Source of the DNA: an uncultured Helicobacteraceae bacterium
Lineage (GTDB): Bacteria; Campylobacterota; Campylobacteria; Campylobacterales; Sulfurimonadaceae
Reading direction: 5' to 3'
NCBI GenBank assembly: GCA_903903705.1
Contig: CAIUZU010000257.1
Location: 1-5,688, forward strand
DNA: 5,688 nt
A model generated the notes under the pieces. That model was not told where the DNA came from and did no database searches. It saw only the letters and a program-made list of their open reading frames with translations. The position numbers were made by a program, and so were the translations under genes. This document shows, in pieces, positions 5,629-5,688 of this stretch; the first letter of the stretch is position 1, and each line of letters starts with the position of its first letter.

Positions 5629-5634
5629 ATTTTA
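5629..5634 (-). promoter_or_regulatory. Candidate -10 box of the six-gene operon
   Basis: TAAAAT, within TTGTAAAATAAC on the minus strand, ends 31 nt before the GTG start. It lies in a 91-nt AT-rich leader with a run of T further upstream (about 5669-5674), in keeping with Campylobacterota promoters. It is a five-of-six match to TATAAT in AT-rich DNA, so this is a tentative call. The leader is too short to hold a riboswitch that I could recognise. Confidence 0.4.
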
Positions 5635-5688
5635 CAATAAATTGCTTAGATAAATGTATGTAGTTTGAAAAAATAAAATAGATAAATA

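Noticed and set aside
5598..5688. Leader of the operon checked for a riboswitch or a pyrimidine-responsive attenuator, since pyrC is second in the operon.
   Set aside because: No stable hairpin, terminator or leader peptide is visible in these 91 nt.

Overview
The window is a compact, AT-rich bacterial chromosome segment with almost no spare sequence. Several traits point to Campylobacterota (epsilonproteobacteria), and the overall style resembles a free-living relative such as Sulfurimonas or Sulfurovum. These traits are the short ExbB/ExbD pair of the Helicobacter type, TATAAT-like -10 boxes in very AT-rich DNA without a clear -35, and AAGGA ribosome sites. The genus is an inference from protein character, not a database match.

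Layout, right to left because nearly everything is on the minus strand: a short AT-rich leader (5598-5688) precedes six tightly packed genes, 5597 down to 900. They encode a phosphomannomutase/phosphoglucomutase, dihydroorotase (pyrC), an OmpR-type response regulator, a small membrane histidine kinase, exbB and exbD. Junctions run from an 11-nt gap to an 11-nt overlap, so one transcript is likely. Past exbD lies a small plus-strand gene (676-906) for a single-pass membrane protein of unknown function. Its stop codon overlaps the end of exbD. A divergent promoter region (568-675) separates it from tpx (567-58, minus), a thiol peroxidase, which is followed by a perfect 11-bp inverted repeat (28-52).

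Functionally the window mixes housekeeping metabolism (sugar-phosphate interconversion for surface glycans, pyrimidine synthesis), a two-component signalling pair, a proton-driven energiser for outer-membrane transport, and peroxide defence. The two-component genes overlap each other and touch both pyrC and exbB. Regulator, kinase and channel are therefore probably made together, although nothing in the sequence shows the signal or the target promoters. No tonB is visible.

Four of the eight genes begin with GTG or TTG. Three of these are consecutive at overlapping junctions (regulator TTG, kinase TTG, exbB GTG). I see no mobile element, CRISPR array, tRNA, rRNA or evidence of horizontal transfer. 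Most of the window is ordinary core genome; the points worth a second look are the kinase/regulator/ExbBD linkage, the non-ATG starts, the uncharacterised small membrane protein and the convergent overlap.
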